Below, one piece after another: positions 34,135-42,827 of a stretch of 64,000 nucleotides of DNA (positions are counted from its first letter, which is position 1; each line of letters begins with the position of its first letter). Origin of the DNA: Paenibacillus sp. MZ04-78.2 (GTDB taxonomy: Bacteria > Bacillota > Bacilli > Paenibacillales > NBRC-103111); contig NZ_JANAVJ010000024.1 of NCBI RefSeq assembly GCF_024213375.1, positions 1 to 64,000 of the forward strand, given 5' to 3'. Both the position numbers and the translations under genes were made by a program. Under the pieces are notes generated by a model. It was not told the DNA's origin. It worked only from the letters and a program-made list of their open reading frames with translations, and did not search any database.

Positions 34135-34875
34135 TTGGTTTATGCCAACACGAAGTGGGGGAAATACAGTTATTTGAAAACCGACGCACGTTGGAAGCCA
34201 TATCTTCCGCAGACGCAACGGGCGAGCCAGGCTACGGTCAAGTCTATGCTCAAGCGCTGGGGAGCGATTTATCTGAAGCCGAACAACGGCACCGGCGGCT
34301 ACGGGATCATGAAAATAACGCGCGCGGGCAACCGGCGCTATACGCTCAGAAGTGGCTACGCCACCCGGACGTTTCATTCGTTCGGCAGCTTGTACTCTGC
34401 GGTCTCCAGACAGATGGCCCGGCGAAGCTTCCTTGTGCAAAAAGCAATCCTGCTGCTGCATTACAAGAAACGCCCGTTCGATCTGCGGGTCATGGTCCAG
34501 CGTAACCGGCAGAAGGGGTGGGACGCGACGGGGATGGTCGGCCGGCTGGCCAGGCCGAGAAAGATCGTCACCAACTATCACAACGGGGGAACCCCGATGC
34601 CGGTAAACAAATTGCTATCCCCGCATATGCACGGGAAGCGCCGGACAGGTTACGTTCGAGAACTGAAAAACCTGAGCCGCGGCATCAGCGAATATATGAG
34701 CGTGAAGTACCCGAAATTTCACGCTCTTGGTATCGATATCGCGATCGATACCAAGAAGAAACCTTGGATTCTCGAAGTCAATACGAAGCCGGACAAATCG
34801 ATTTTTAACGCCCTGAAGAACAAAACAATGTACAGACGCATTTTGTCCTACGCCCGGATGCAGAAAAGGTCTTAA
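34135..34875 (+). CDS. YheC/YheD family ATP-grasp protein
   Basis: The product is 246 residues, starting at the TTG after GGGAGGTGATCGA. The ATP-grasp signs are YLKPNNGTGGYGIMK (nucleotide loop), FDLRVMVQRN and GIDIAIDTKKKPWILEVNTKPD (metal-binding Glu/Asn). This is the family of spore-coat-associated YheC and YheD of Bacillus. It probably ligates an amino acid or similar group to an acceptor; the substrate is unknown. Confidence 0.85.
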   Translation: MVYANTKWGKYSYLKTDARWKPYLPQTQRASQATVKSMLKRWGAIYLKPNNGTGGYGIMKITRAGNRRYTLRSGYATRTFHSFGSLYSAVSRQMARRSFLVQKAILLLHYKKRPFDLRVMVQRNRQKGWDATGMVGRLARPRKIVTNYHNGGTPMPVNKLLSPHMHGKRRTGYVRELKNLSRGISEYMSVKYPKFHALGIDIAIDTKKKPWILEVNTKPDKSIFNALKNKTMYRRILSYARMQKRS

Positions 34876-34885
34876 AGCCGACTTA

Positions 34886-34916
34886 GCCCCTGCCGCTGCA
34901 AGGCAAGGGTTTTTTG
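34886..34916 (+). terminator. Terminator of the YheC/D gene
   Basis: CCCCTGCC pairs with GGCAAGGG (one mismatch) and is followed by six T residues. Confidence 0.65.
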
Positions 34917-34959
34917 TCGTTTTCTTTATCCGAAAAAGAGCAAAGCGTTTATTTTCGCT

Positions 34960-35130
34960 TTGGTAGGACTCATCGTTATCCGGCTCGCGCTTCTCAGCTA
35001 CTTGTCCGGGCTTGATCCGGCCGAGCTGGGAATGCTGTTCTTCTTGATCGCGGTCGCCTATATCGTGCCTTGGCGGATCGTCAGCTTCGTAAAATACCGT
35101 AAGCTCTTGGCTCAGCAAGGGAACGCCTGA
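34960..35130 (+). CDS. Possible 56-residue two-TM membrane protein
   Basis: An open frame ending in TGA encodes two hydrophobic segments (LIVIRLALLSYLSG and GMLFFLIAVAYIVPW) and a basic tail. It is in the same frame as the upstream ATP-grasp gene past that gene's stop. The first possible start is a TTG at 34960 with only a weak AAAGAG before it. Codons look protein-like, but the N-terminus is uncertain and it may be a remnant. Confidence 0.4.
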   Translation: MVGLIVIRLALLSYLSGLDPAELGMLFFLIAVAYIVPWRIVSFVKYRKLLAQQGNA

Positions 35131-35204
35131 CGGCAGTGAAACGAATTGGAGTCGGCCCCGTTAACGTTAAGTAAGCGAAATCGCGTCAAAGGAGGTGAAC
35201 GAAT

Positions 35205-35588
35205 ATGGAGTGGTCTTTGGATCTGGCGCTGCTGCTGGCGATTGGGCTGGCTGCGCTGTTCGTCGTGCCATGGTTCGGATGGGTGGGGAAACCGTTGACC
35301 TTCGCATTTGATCCGGCCGCCGAGCTTGCCAAGCTTCCGCTCAAGCGTCATGACCGGGCCAGAAAAAGTCCGCGCACCATCTTCGTTCGCCGAAAATGCC
35401 CGCCGCGGTCCTCGGCGTTATCCGAAGAAGCAAGCGTTGCCGACGAAGAGCAAGCCTCGGTCCCGGCCTCGCTGGTCTGGAGCTTTCTCGAGCGCTATTA
35501 TGCGGTGCTCCCGCAAAAACCGGACGCATGGTACCGGATGGTCGAGAACCTCAAGCAACGCGACAACGTCGCTTTACTGCCCATTTGA
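35205..35588 (+). CDS. Small single-TM protein, family not recognised
   Basis: The 127-residue product has a textbook ribosome binding site (AAAGGAGGTG, 6 nt from ATG), one N-terminal membrane segment (about 6-24) and a basic, Pro/Ser-rich middle. The C-terminal region ends FLERYYAVLPQKPDAW. It looks expressed and real. It follows the small two-TM frame by 74 nt and ends before a nested terminator hairpin. Confidence 0.7.
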   Translation: MEWSLDLALLLAIGLAALFVVPWFGWVGKPLTFAFDPAAELAKLPLKRHDRARKSPRTIFVRRKCPPRSSALSEEASVADEEQASVPASLVWSFLERYYAVLPQKPDAWYRMVENLKQRDNVALLPI

Positions 35589-35602
35589 AGCAAGCCCGAA
35601 GC

Positions 35603-35654
35603 ACGACCTGCATGAAAAAGCGGAAATCCGCTTTTCGCGCAGGCCGTTTTTTTA
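35603..35654 (+). terminator. Nested terminator hairpin
   Basis: An outer CCTGC/GCAGG pair encloses GAAAAGCGG/CCGCTTTTC and is followed by seven T residues. Confidence 0.65.
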
Positions 35655-35766
35655 TTGATATAAGCACGGATTAGATAGGATTTGTGAAGGGAATTTCGGC
35701 AAAGTTGTTACGTTCTACTAGGTTCGGACAGGAGTGTGGTAGAGGAGTAACGGCAAAAGCACGAGA

Positions 35767-36465
35767 TCAGTTTTCCTGCCGCGCGGCTTCGGCCTGCTCC
35801 AATTCGTCCAGCGCCTTTTCCAAGCCGTAGTTCAGAAGCAGCGTTTTGAAGCCTTTGCTGCGATTTTCGGCCAGGGCATCCAGAAGCAGCTTTAAATCTT
35901 TACGGATAAACACCCGGTCCTTGTCGTGGGTCTCGCTGCGCTCCTTTTTCTTGAGACGGCTTTCCAGCAGCTGCAGCACCGGAGCCGCTTCCTCTGCCGT
36001 ATCGGTCGCCGCTGTGTCCACCTCGGCCGTGGCGGCGGATGAGGCAGACTCGCCAGCCGGTTCCGCTGCCGGGGCAACCGTTAGCGTCGCCTCTTCTGCC
36101 AGCGGGGCAGCTTCGGGAGCCTCCTTAGGCTGCGGCTCCGCCGGTTGATCTCCCACATTGCTCTTGTGCTTGGAAGTGCGTGGCTTCGCTGCCGCGTCAC
36201 CGTCTACGCCGCTCGTCTGGGCTGGCACGCCTGCTGCGCCCTTGCGCCTGGAAGTGCGCGGCTTCGCCGCTGCGTCGCTCGTCTCCGTCGGCTTCGTGTC
36301 CGTCGTTGCCTTGGCGCCCCGCTTCCTCAGGGAGCCCGGCTGCTGCCGTTCGGCTGTGACGGTTTCAGCGGAGGCTGCTTCGGCTTCCTCCAAAGACTTT
36401 CCGTTCACGTCGGTCTTCTCCGCCGCGTCCGAACGGACGGGCGGCTCTTGTTTTCTTGGTGGCAT
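35767..36465 (-). CDS. Low-complexity protein with a conserved helical C-terminus
   Basis: The 232-residue product starts after AGGAGGATT. Residues 1-170 are rich in Ala, Thr, Glu, Lys and Pro and contain an imperfect repeat (DAAAKPRTSRRKG and DAAAKPRTSKHKS). The last 60 residues (KDRVFIRKDLKLLLDALAEN onward) look folded and helical. Such a tail could bind DNA or a partner, with the disordered front as a linker. No family recognised. A second possible frame upstream (36466-36772) is discussed among the rejected items. Confidence 0.65.
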   Translation of the reverse strand: MPPRKQEPPVRSDAAEKTDVNGKSLEEAEAASAETVTAERQQPGSLRKRGAKATTDTKPTETSDAAAKPRTSRRKGAAGVPAQTSGVDGDAAAKPRTSKHKSNVGDQPAEPQPKEAPEAAPLAEEATLTVAPAAEPAGESASSAATAEVDTAATDTAEEAAPVLQLLESRLKKKERSETHDKDRVFIRKDLKLLLDALAENRSKGFKTLLLNYGLEKALDELEQAEAARQEN

Positions 36466-36772
36466 GGCAGAATCCTCCTTCGTTCAGTCCGGCCTTAGCC
36501 GTCTCGGCAGTCTCGTGGAAGAGCTTTTCTACCGATTGTTCCATGGCTTTCCTCCATTGTATCATAGGGCTGCAGGCGGAAAAATATTTTTCCACGCTTT
36601 CCCAGAGGGCCCGTTTCTTTCATGCGACCCAATCTTCTGCGTCTAATCGGATCGCGCCGATAGCTCCTTGACTCACACCCGCAGCATCGGGTTCTTCATT
36701 TTTGGCTAGTTTCCCTTTCGCCGATTTTTCGGTATAGTGTTCAGTAGAAGAAATGAGAGCGAGGGGAAGGGG

Positions 36773-37612
36773 ATGAATCGGCAGCCGCTGATATCTGTCA
36801 TTATTCCAACCTATAACCGGCTTGATTTTTTGGCCGAGCTGATCGAATCGTTGTGGCGGCAGACGTACCGTCATTTGCAGATTATTGTGGTTAACGATAA
36901 CGGGGAACCGATCGACGAGCTTAAGGAGCTGTATCCGGAGCTGGATCTGACCGTGGTCGATATGGAAAACAATCTCAAGCATGTACATGCGCGCAACCGC
37001 GGACTGGAGCTGGTTCGGGGAGATTATATCATGCTGTGCGACGATGACGATTTGCTGCTGCCGTCGCATGTGGAGCGGATGCTGCGCGAAATCGAAGACA
37101 GCGATCTGGTCTATCCGGATGTGGAAATTTTCGATTATATTGTGGACAACGGAGTGCGCCGGGCGACGAAACGGTTTGTGTTCGCCTATGAGCACGAATT
37201 CGAGGCGATGCGGAGGTTCTCGACGTTTTTCTCGTCGGGCTGTCTGTATCGTCCGGAGCTGCATGAGCGGCTCGGTCCGTTCGATACGGAGATGCATCAT
37301 TACTGGGACTGGGATTTTTACTTGCGGGTGGCGGAGCAGTTTCGGGTCAAACGCGTACCGGCGGCGAGCGCGCTTTATGCGTTTGCGGGCAGCGGGAACA
37401 ATATGTCCCGCAATTTGGAGGATATGCGTCCTTACCTGGACAAGCTGTCAGCGAAGCATGGGCTCGGAGAGCTGCCAACCAAAAACTTTTTTCTTCTGCT
37501 CGAGGAGCCGGAGGTCAAAGCGCGCCGTGCGGAGACGGAGCTGCTCTGGAACGGGGAGCCGATCGTATCGCGGCGGGCGAAACAAGCGGGAGGAGCAATT
37601 AGGGAAGTATGA
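36773..37612 (+). CDS. Family 2 glycosyltransferase
   Basis: The product is 279 residues, starting at the ATG after AGGGGAAGGGG. The GT-A fold shows ISVIIPTYNRLDFLAELIES, a DDDD acidic motif near residue 90 (nucleotide and metal) and HHYWDWDFYLRVAEQ, the catalytic-base region. It transfers a sugar from a nucleotide sugar, probably to an envelope polymer; the acceptor is unknown. Its stop overlaps the recQ start by 4 nt. Confidence 0.88.
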   Translation: MNRQPLISVIIPTYNRLDFLAELIESLWRQTYRHLQIIVVNDNGEPIDELKELYPELDLTVVDMENNLKHVHARNRGLELVRGDYIMLCDDDDLLLPSHVERMLREIEDSDLVYPDVEIFDYIVDNGVRRATKRFVFAYEHEFEAMRRFSTFFSSGCLYRPELHERLGPFDTEMHHYWDWDFYLRVAEQFRVKRVPAASALYAFAGSGNNMSRNLEDMRPYLDKLSAKHGLGELPTKNFFLLLEEPEVKARRAETELLWNGEPIVSRRAKQAGGAIREV

Positions 37613-39663
37613 AACGACAGGATGATTGGTACGATCCGATGGACCCCGGACCTGCGGACCCGGGCCCATCGCCAGACGATGGCTGGCACGAGCCGCCGAC
37701 CGATTACGATTACCGCGACCCGCGGGAGGCGGGCCGGGGCGCCAGAGAAAATGACCGCCAAGCCGGGAGGCCGGCGGCAGGAAACGAGGAATTCCGCAAC
37801 CGGCGGTCCGTCCAAACGGATTTGTTCGAAGCGCCGGTCCGCCGGCCGCAGGCGGTTAAGCGACAGCCGGGGCAACCGATAGGGACGATGACGGAAGCGC
37901 AGGAGCTGCTGCGTAAATATTACGGATACCCGGATTTTCGCGAAGGGCAAAAGCGGGTGATCGAAAGCCTGCTGAGCGGGCGGGATACACTTGGCATTAT
38001 GCCGACAGGCGGAGGCAAATCGATCTGCTATCAGGTTCCGGCGCTGATGATGAGCGGAACGACGATCGTCGTTTCGCCGCTGATTTCGCTGATGAAGGAC
38101 CAAGTGGACGGGCTCGACAGCATCGGCGTGCCTGCGGCTTATATTAACAGCTCGCTATCATACGCGCAGGTGGAGATGCGTATCCGCAAGGCTGAGCGGG
38201 GCGAGTACAAGCTGCTCTATGTCGCGCCGGAGCGGCTCGAATCGGAGCGTTTTCTTGAGCTGCTCGCCGGACTTGTCGTGCCGATGGTAGCCGTGGACGA
38301 GGCGCACTGCGTGTCCCAGTGGGGACACGACTTCCGCCCGAGCTACATGCGGATCAACGAACTGGTCTCGCATCTGCCGGACCGGCCGCTGCTGGCCGCT
38401 TATACGGCGACGGCGACGGACCAGGTGCGCGAGGATATCGTGAAGCACTTGAAGCTGAGTGAGCCGCAGGTGTTCGTGACCGGCTTCGCTCGGGAGAACC
38501 TGTCGTTTTCGGTCATCAAGGGCGAGAACAAGCGCGATGTGCTAATGGGGTACATCCGCGAGCATGCCGGGGAAGCGGGCATCGTCTATGCGGCGACGCG
38601 CAAGGAAGTCGACCAGTTGTGCGAATATTTGCTGCGTCAGGGCGTGGCTGCGGGCAAATACCATGCCGGTCTGACGGATAAGGAACGCGCGGATGCGCAG
38701 GAGCGGTTTTTGTACGACGAGGTGCGCGTCATGGTGGCGAGCAACGCGTTCGGGATGGGCATCGACAAGTCGAACGTGCGGTATGTCGCTCATTTTAATA
38801 TGCCAAAAAATATGGAAGCCTATTACCAGGAAGCCGGACGTGCGGGCCGTGACGGCGAGCCGAGCGACTGCATGCTGCTGTTCAGCCCGCAGGACATTCA
38901 TATCCAGAAGTTTCTGATTGAGCAGTCCGTCTCGGACCCGGACCGGCAGGCGCAGGAATACCGGCGGCTGCAGCAGATGGCCGACTACTGCCACACCCCG
39001 CAGTGCTTGCAGCGGTACATCGTCCGTTACTTCGGCGGGGAAGCGGAAGAAGACTGCGGACAGTGCAGCAACTGCGTCAGCCCGGATATGGAGCTGACGG
39101 ATATTACGCTCGAAGCGCAGCAGATTTTCTCCTGCGTAAAGCGTATGCGGGAACGGTTCGGCATGACGCTGGTCGCTTCGGTGCTCAAGGGCTCGCGCAA
39201 CAAAAAGGTGTTGGATTTCGGCTTCGACAGTCTCAGCACTCACGGGTTAATGAGGAACCGGACGGAAAAAGACATCATCGACCTGATCCAGCTCCTTGTC
39301 GCCGAAGGCTACTTGCAGCTCACGGAAGGCAAATACCCGGTGCTTCGGCTGTCGTCGAAGGCGTCCGATGTGCTCAGTGGCAAGGAACGAGTCGTGCAGC
39401 GTATCCGGCTGAAGCCGTCCGCCCCGGTCGTTCAGGATGTCGAAGCGGAGCTGTTCGACGAGCTGCGGAAACTGCGTACAGAGATTGCGAAGCGTGAAGG
39501 CATCCCGCCGTATATCGTATTCCCGGACAGCACACTGCGCGAGATGTGCGGCGTGCAGCCGACGAACCCGGCGGCTATGCTCAAGATCAAGGGCGTCGGG
39601 GAAGCGAAATTTTTCAAGTACGGGGCATTTTTCATCGAGTTTTTCAAGCAGCGTCAGGGGTAG
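37609..39663 (+). CDS. recQ: ATP-dependent DNA helicase RecQ with N-terminal extension
   Basis: The 684-residue product has a roughly 93-residue Asp/Arg/Pro-rich N-terminal tail before the RecQ core (from MTEAQELLRKYYG). The core shows Walker A (MPTGGGKSICYQ), DEAH (AVDEAHCVSQWG), motif VI (YYQEAGRAGRDG), the four-cysteine zinc site (CGQCSNC) and an HRDC-type end. It unwinds DNA in repair and fork rescue. The tail is unusual; an internal ATG at 37888 exists without a strong site. Translation is coupled to the glycosyltransferase gene. Confidence 0.93.
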   Translation: MKRQDDWYDPMDPGPADPGPSPDDGWHEPPTDYDYRDPREAGRGARENDRQAGRPAAGNEEFRNRRSVQTDLFEAPVRRPQAVKRQPGQPIGTMTEAQELLRKYYGYPDFREGQKRVIESLLSGRDTLGIMPTGGGKSICYQVPALMMSGTTIVVSPLISLMKDQVDGLDSIGVPAAYINSSLSYAQVEMRIRKAERGEYKLLYVAPERLESERFLELLAGLVVPMVAVDEAHCVSQWGHDFRPSYMRINELVSHLPDRPLLAAYTATATDQVREDIVKHLKLSEPQVFVTGFARENLSFSVIKGENKRDVLMGYIREHAGEAGIVYAATRKEVDQLCEYLLRQGVAAGKYHAGLTDKERADAQERFLYDEVRVMVASNAFGMGIDKSNVRYVAHFNMPKNMEAYYQEAGRAGRDGEPSDCMLLFSPQDIHIQKFLIEQSVSDPDRQAQEYRRLQQMADYCHTPQCLQRYIVRYFGGEAEEDCGQCSNCVSPDMELTDITLEAQQIFSCVKRMRERFGMTLVASVLKGSRNKKVLDFGFDSLSTHGLMRNRTEKDIIDLIQLLVAEGYLQLTEGKYPVLRLSSKASDVLSGKERVVQRIRLKPSAPVVQDVEAELFDELRKLRTEIAKREGIPPYIVFPDSTLREMCGVQPTNPAAMLKIKGVGEAKFFKYGAFFIEFFKQRQG

Positions 39664-39729
39664 CGGCGATTTCGGACGGCGCGGGGATATCATCTATGGG
39701 GACGTCGCGCCGAACCAAGGAGGAACACT

Positions 39730-40392
39730 GTGGCAAAATCAAAGTATTACGTCGTATGGGAAGGGCGTCAGCCCGGTATCTATAAAACATGGGCCGAATG
39801 CCAAGCCCAGACGAACGGATTCCCGCAGGCCAAGTTCAAGGCGTACGAGAGCGAGGCGGAGGCCAAAGCGATGTTCGCCGCCGGCTGGAAGAAGGCGTTC
39901 GGAGCCGCGGTGCGCGCAGGAGCCGGCGGTACGGGCAAGAGCGGTGGACGGACCTCCAAAGCCGCAGGCGCGGAGGCCGCGGGCCAGTTCGATCCCGAGA
40001 GCTTGTCCGTCGATGTAGGCTGCAGCGGCAACCCCGGCATCGTCGAGTACAAAGGCGTGTACACGCGCACCGGCGAAATCGTATTTCAGCAGAAGCCGAT
40101 CTCCAAAGGCACGAACAATATGGGCGAATTTCTCGCGATCGTTCACGGGCTCGCTTATTTGAAGCAAAAAGGCAGCGACATGACGATTTACAGCGATTCG
40201 GTAACGGCGATCAGCTGGGTGCGCAATAAAACGGTCGCATCCACCTTGGTACGGGACGCCTCGACTCAGGAAATCTGGGCGCTCGTGGACCGCGCGGAAG
40301 CTTGGCTGCGCAACAACTCCTACAAGAACAAAATCATCAAGTGGAACACGAAGGCATGGGGCGAGATCAAGGCGGATTACGGCCGGAAATAA
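39730..40392 (+). CDS. rnhA: Ribonuclease H with viroplasmin N-terminal domain
   Basis: The 220-residue product begins at a GTG after AAGGAGGAAC. Residues 5-50 form the RNA-binding viroplasmin-type domain (YYVVWEGRQPGIYKTWAEC). An Ala/Gly linker (about 60-90) and an RNase HI domain follow, with Asp (SVDVGCSGNPG), Glu (NMGEFLAIVHG) and Asp (IYSDSVTAIS) catalytic positions. It degrades RNA in RNA-DNA hybrids. Confidence 0.9.
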   Translation: MAKSKYYVVWEGRQPGIYKTWAECQAQTNGFPQAKFKAYESEAEAKAMFAAGWKKAFGAAVRAGAGGTGKSGGRTSKAAGAEAAGQFDPESLSVDVGCSGNPGIVEYKGVYTRTGEIVFQQKPISKGTNNMGEFLAIVHGLAYLKQKGSDMTIYSDSVTAISWVRNKTVASTLVRDASTQEIWALVDRAEAWLRNNSYKNKIIKWNTKAWGEIKADYGRK

Positions 40393-40461
40393 GAGACTGG
40401 CCGCAGATAGCGCTGCCTTTGAACGACCCAACCCCATTCCCCGGCCGCATAAAAACCATAC

Positions 40462-40504
40462 GAAAAAGCGCTTCTCCGTTTCGGCGGGGGAGCGCTTTTC
40501 TTTT
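40462..40504 (+). terminator. Terminator of the RNase H gene
   Basis: AAAAAGCGCT with CTCC pairs with GGAGCGCTTTT and is followed by CTTTT. Confidence 0.65.
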
Positions 40505-40523
40505 CACACGGGTAACGCACGGC

Positions 40524-40778
40524 TTATTTATCGCCTCGGTCGATATGCAGCCGCGGTTTTGTGTTATTTTTCGTGTCCTTATACATCTCTTCCTCTTGAC
40601 TTTCGAGCGGAAGGCTGACAAGCTCCCACTCGGTCTGTCCCATCGCTTCGTCGTACGGAAATTCGTCGCCGCGCTTGAGCGTTTCCTCCCGGCCCCACTC
40701 GTTCTCGTAAATGCCATCCGTTTCGACTTCTTCGCCGGATACCGGAGGCATGCTTTTATCGTTTGCCATACTTGCCAT
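40524..40778 (-). CDS. Small acidic hydrophilic protein
   Basis: The product is 84 residues (or 81 from the second ATG) after AAGGAGGG. It is rich in Glu and Asp, without membrane segments or cysteines (VSGEEVETDGIYENEWGREE). The composition recalls small Bacillus spore or stress proteins, but I recognise no family. The gap before it (40393-40523) holds only the RNase H terminator. Confidence 0.55.
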   Translation of the reverse strand: MASMANDKSMPPVSGEEVETDGIYENEWGREETLKRGDEFPYDEAMGQTEWELVSLPLESQEEEMYKDTKNNTKPRLHIDRGDK

Positions 40779-41750
40779 AACCCTCCTTAAACGTCGCTTC
40801 GCCCGTTAGTATGCCCGGATGGCCCGGAAGTATGACGCAACGAAAATAGGGACCCTGCTTATCCGTGATAACCAGAATCCCTATGTTGGTATAGGTTGCT
40901 TATTCAATTTTCGAAAAACACACTCCAATCAAGCTGTCGTTAGGGTACGCGAACGAGTAACAGGTCTTATCGGATTCCGGCATGCCCTCGGTATAGCCTT
41001 CATTCGGTGCGCGTACAGTACGGATTTCAGGTAAGCGCGGCGGGGCATGCTTCGCTTCCTTACTTCAATGGACTATCCCCTTTCCCTTGTTTATTTTTAT
41101 ATCAATTTCAATCCGGTACTGCCAAATGCTTTAAACCAAATCCGGATTGAAAGATATAAACGAGAGAAACTTCGGTGTGAATCAGGGTGATATCCGTAGG
41201 CTTAATCAGGTAAATCATTTATCTTGCTTACTGTTAGGATAGCCTATTATTAAAGTGTTGTAAATATTCAGAATAATTAGTTATTTGTCGATAAACCTAA
41301 TTTTTCTCTCGAATTCGTCATTTTTCTTCTTTGTTCTTAGTATTTCTACAGGATGCAAATGCTGCAAAATTACTATTGGATTTCCTCGCTTTGCTAAACA
41401 AGCGAAAACCCACCGCGTAAGGTTTGCCGCCTAACGGTGGGTTTCGCTTAGATTCAATCTTTGCGCGCCGTGGGGTTTGCCACAGCTTTTTGTCCTGGAG
41501 TCTTTGCCGTTACAGCGGCGAAGGCTCTTTTTTATTTTATGCTGAAAAACGATTACGTTATACTTTGATATTGGCATTAAGATATCAGTTCAACCAAGGG
41601 ATAGACACCAAGATATGTGGGGTACATAATTGCAGGTCATTTACTACCCGCCATCAGTCCAAACAATCTTTTAGCCATCGAATACACTAAATCATGGGTA
41701 TTCGGGAGGGATCAGGCCGATACTCAATATTATTTAAGGAGTGTTGACTA
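40779..41750. other. 972-nt gene-poor region with two hairpins
   Basis: I find no convincing gene here. An AT-rich centre (about 41080-41400) carries stops in all frames. A long hairpin with arms at about 41401-41415 and 41435-41449 has no T tract, and a terminator lies at 41498-41536. It could hold a small RNA or be the scar of a lost element. The last part is the leader of the YjcZ-like gene. Confidence 0.5.
41498..41536 (+). terminator. Orphan terminator in the gene-poor region
   Basis: GAGTCTT-GCCG pairs with CGGC-AAGGCTC, followed by a T-rich tract. No upstream gene is visible, which hints at a short non-coding transcript ending here. Confidence 0.55.
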
Positions 41751-41843
41751 ATGAGCAGCGTTAGAGGGTTTACTTCTACAGGTGTTATTTTGGTTCTTTT
41801 CATTCTGCTTGTTATCGTCGCTTGCAGCATCTGTTTTATTTAA
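41751..41843 (+). CDS. YjcZ-like small sporulation protein
   Basis: A 30-residue peptide (VRGFTSTGVILVLFILLVIV core) has AAGGAG 9 nt before its ATG. It matches the pattern of YjcZ-family proteins: short hydrophilic start, a single membrane segment of Val/Leu/Ile, then a Cys/Ser/Phe end. These are made during sporulation in Bacillus relatives and sit in membranes. A terminator follows directly. Easily missed because of its size. Confidence 0.75.
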   Translation: MSSVRGFTSTGVILVLFILLVIVACSICFI

Positions 41844-41862
41844 TTTAAGCAAACTAATGCAG

Positions 41863-41890
41863 AAGGGCCGCCAATAGGCGGCTCCTTTTG
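41863..41890 (+). terminator. Terminator of the YjcZ-like gene
   Basis: GGGCCGCC-AATA-GGCGGCTCC hairpin followed by TTTT. Confidence 0.7.
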
Positions 41891-42006
41891 TATGTTCGGC
41901 CACCTCACCCCGCAAGCTTAAAGCAGCAACTCGTTCGCGGGAAAGTGAATGTAATCGGCCAGCTCTTGGCGAGACGTGTCCGCAGTTTCGAGGAATTTCC
42001 GGCTGC

Positions 42007-42675
42007 TTACTCCGGCACCGCTTCCTCCTCATCCCGGCTCTGAATCACGAACAGCAGACCGTCTCGGATGCGGATGTGTCCGGCTTCGCCAAGCAGCACG
42101 TTGCTGATGCCGAGCGATTGCCCGATCGTCAGCGTCGCCTCATTCAGCGGATACTGGAACCCTTCGAGCGTAATTCCCGTGACCTCGATGCTGAGCGGGA
42201 GCAGCGACACATGGGTGAATCGGCTCCGGCTGACCGTTTGCAGCGCGCTGCCGTCCATCAGCATCAGCTCATTGCAGGCGTCGACGATGCGGCAGCGGAT
42301 GCCTGCGGCCAAAGCTTTGCGCAGCAGATGGACGTTCGCGAGTGAATGGTCCCATCGGGTACCAAGCACGCCCAGCAGCACGATTTCCTCGGCGTTTTGT
42401 TCGAGCGCCCAAGTGAAAGCCATCTCCGTGTCAGTCAAGTCTTTCCACACCGGATCGCAGGCAAGGAACTTTCGGCTGACCCGGCTTATTTCCTCAAGCT
42501 CCATCGAGCTGACGGAGTCGAAATCCCCGAGCGCCATATCCGGCCGGTATCCGTGCCGCACCAGAAAGAGCGCCCCGCGGTCCGCCCCGACCAGCACATC
42601 GCCTGTGCGGATTTCCCGAAAAGCCCAACCCCCTAGCCGGCCCCCCGAGAAAATAAGAATCCGTTTCCGTTCCAT
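42007..42675 (-). CDS. thiN: Thiamine pyrophosphokinase
   Basis: The product is 222 residues, with the start chosen at ATG after AGGAGG; a GTG seven codons upstream would overlap that site. Family motifs are GGWAFREIRTGDVLVGADRG, the metal-binding GDFDSVS, the DLTDTEMA segment and GTRWDHSLAN. The C-terminal beta domain carries PLNEATLTIGQSLGISN. It converts thiamine and ATP to thiamine diphosphate. It stands alone, without thiamine biosynthesis genes around it. Confidence 0.88.
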   Translation of the reverse strand: MERKRILIFSGGRLGGWAFREIRTGDVLVGADRGALFLVRHGYRPDMALGDFDSVSSMELEEISRVSRKFLACDPVWKDLTDTEMAFTWALEQNAEEIVLLGVLGTRWDHSLANVHLLRKALAAGIRCRIVDACNELMLMDGSALQTVSRSRFTHVSLLPLSIEVTGITLEGFQYPLNEATLTIGQSLGISNVLLGEAGHIRIRDGLLFVIQSRDEEEAVPE

Positions 42676-42827
42676 CCGTCCGCTGCCTCCTACCACACTG
42701 AGTGGAATTCATTATACCATGATTGAGATCAAGAGAATATGCAGGTGAAATTGAGATGAAGGGGGCGAGTAAGGTATAGTTTGGATAAAAGAGCAGCTAA
42801 GGCTGGAGAAAAGGGGGAGGACGGCAC

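Noticed and set aside
34018-34581. Minus-strand extension upstream of the small helical protein
   Set aside because: It overlaps the start of the clear YheC/D ATP-grasp gene on the other strand and reads as the antisense shadow of it; only 33673-34017 looks protein-coding.
36466-36595. Minus-strand frame upstream of the low-complexity protein (SVEKLFHETAETAKAG)
   Set aside because: The helical, phasin-like stretch is short, has no good ribosome binding site and runs into the next gene in another frame. It may be leader or remnant, but I cannot support a gene.
36158-36646. Plus-strand ORF antisense to the low-complexity gene
   Set aside because: It has a Leu/Ala/Ser-rich shadow composition and no start signals.
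40819-41034. 71-codon plus-strand ORF in the gene-poor region
   Set aside because: It has no ribosome binding site, contains a hairpin (AATAGGGA/TCCCTAT) and shows no protein-like pattern.
41906-42006. Protein-like minus-strand tail (QELADYIHFPANELLL)
   Set aside because: It follows the thiN stop in another frame with no start or site; it is too short to call, possibly a remnant.
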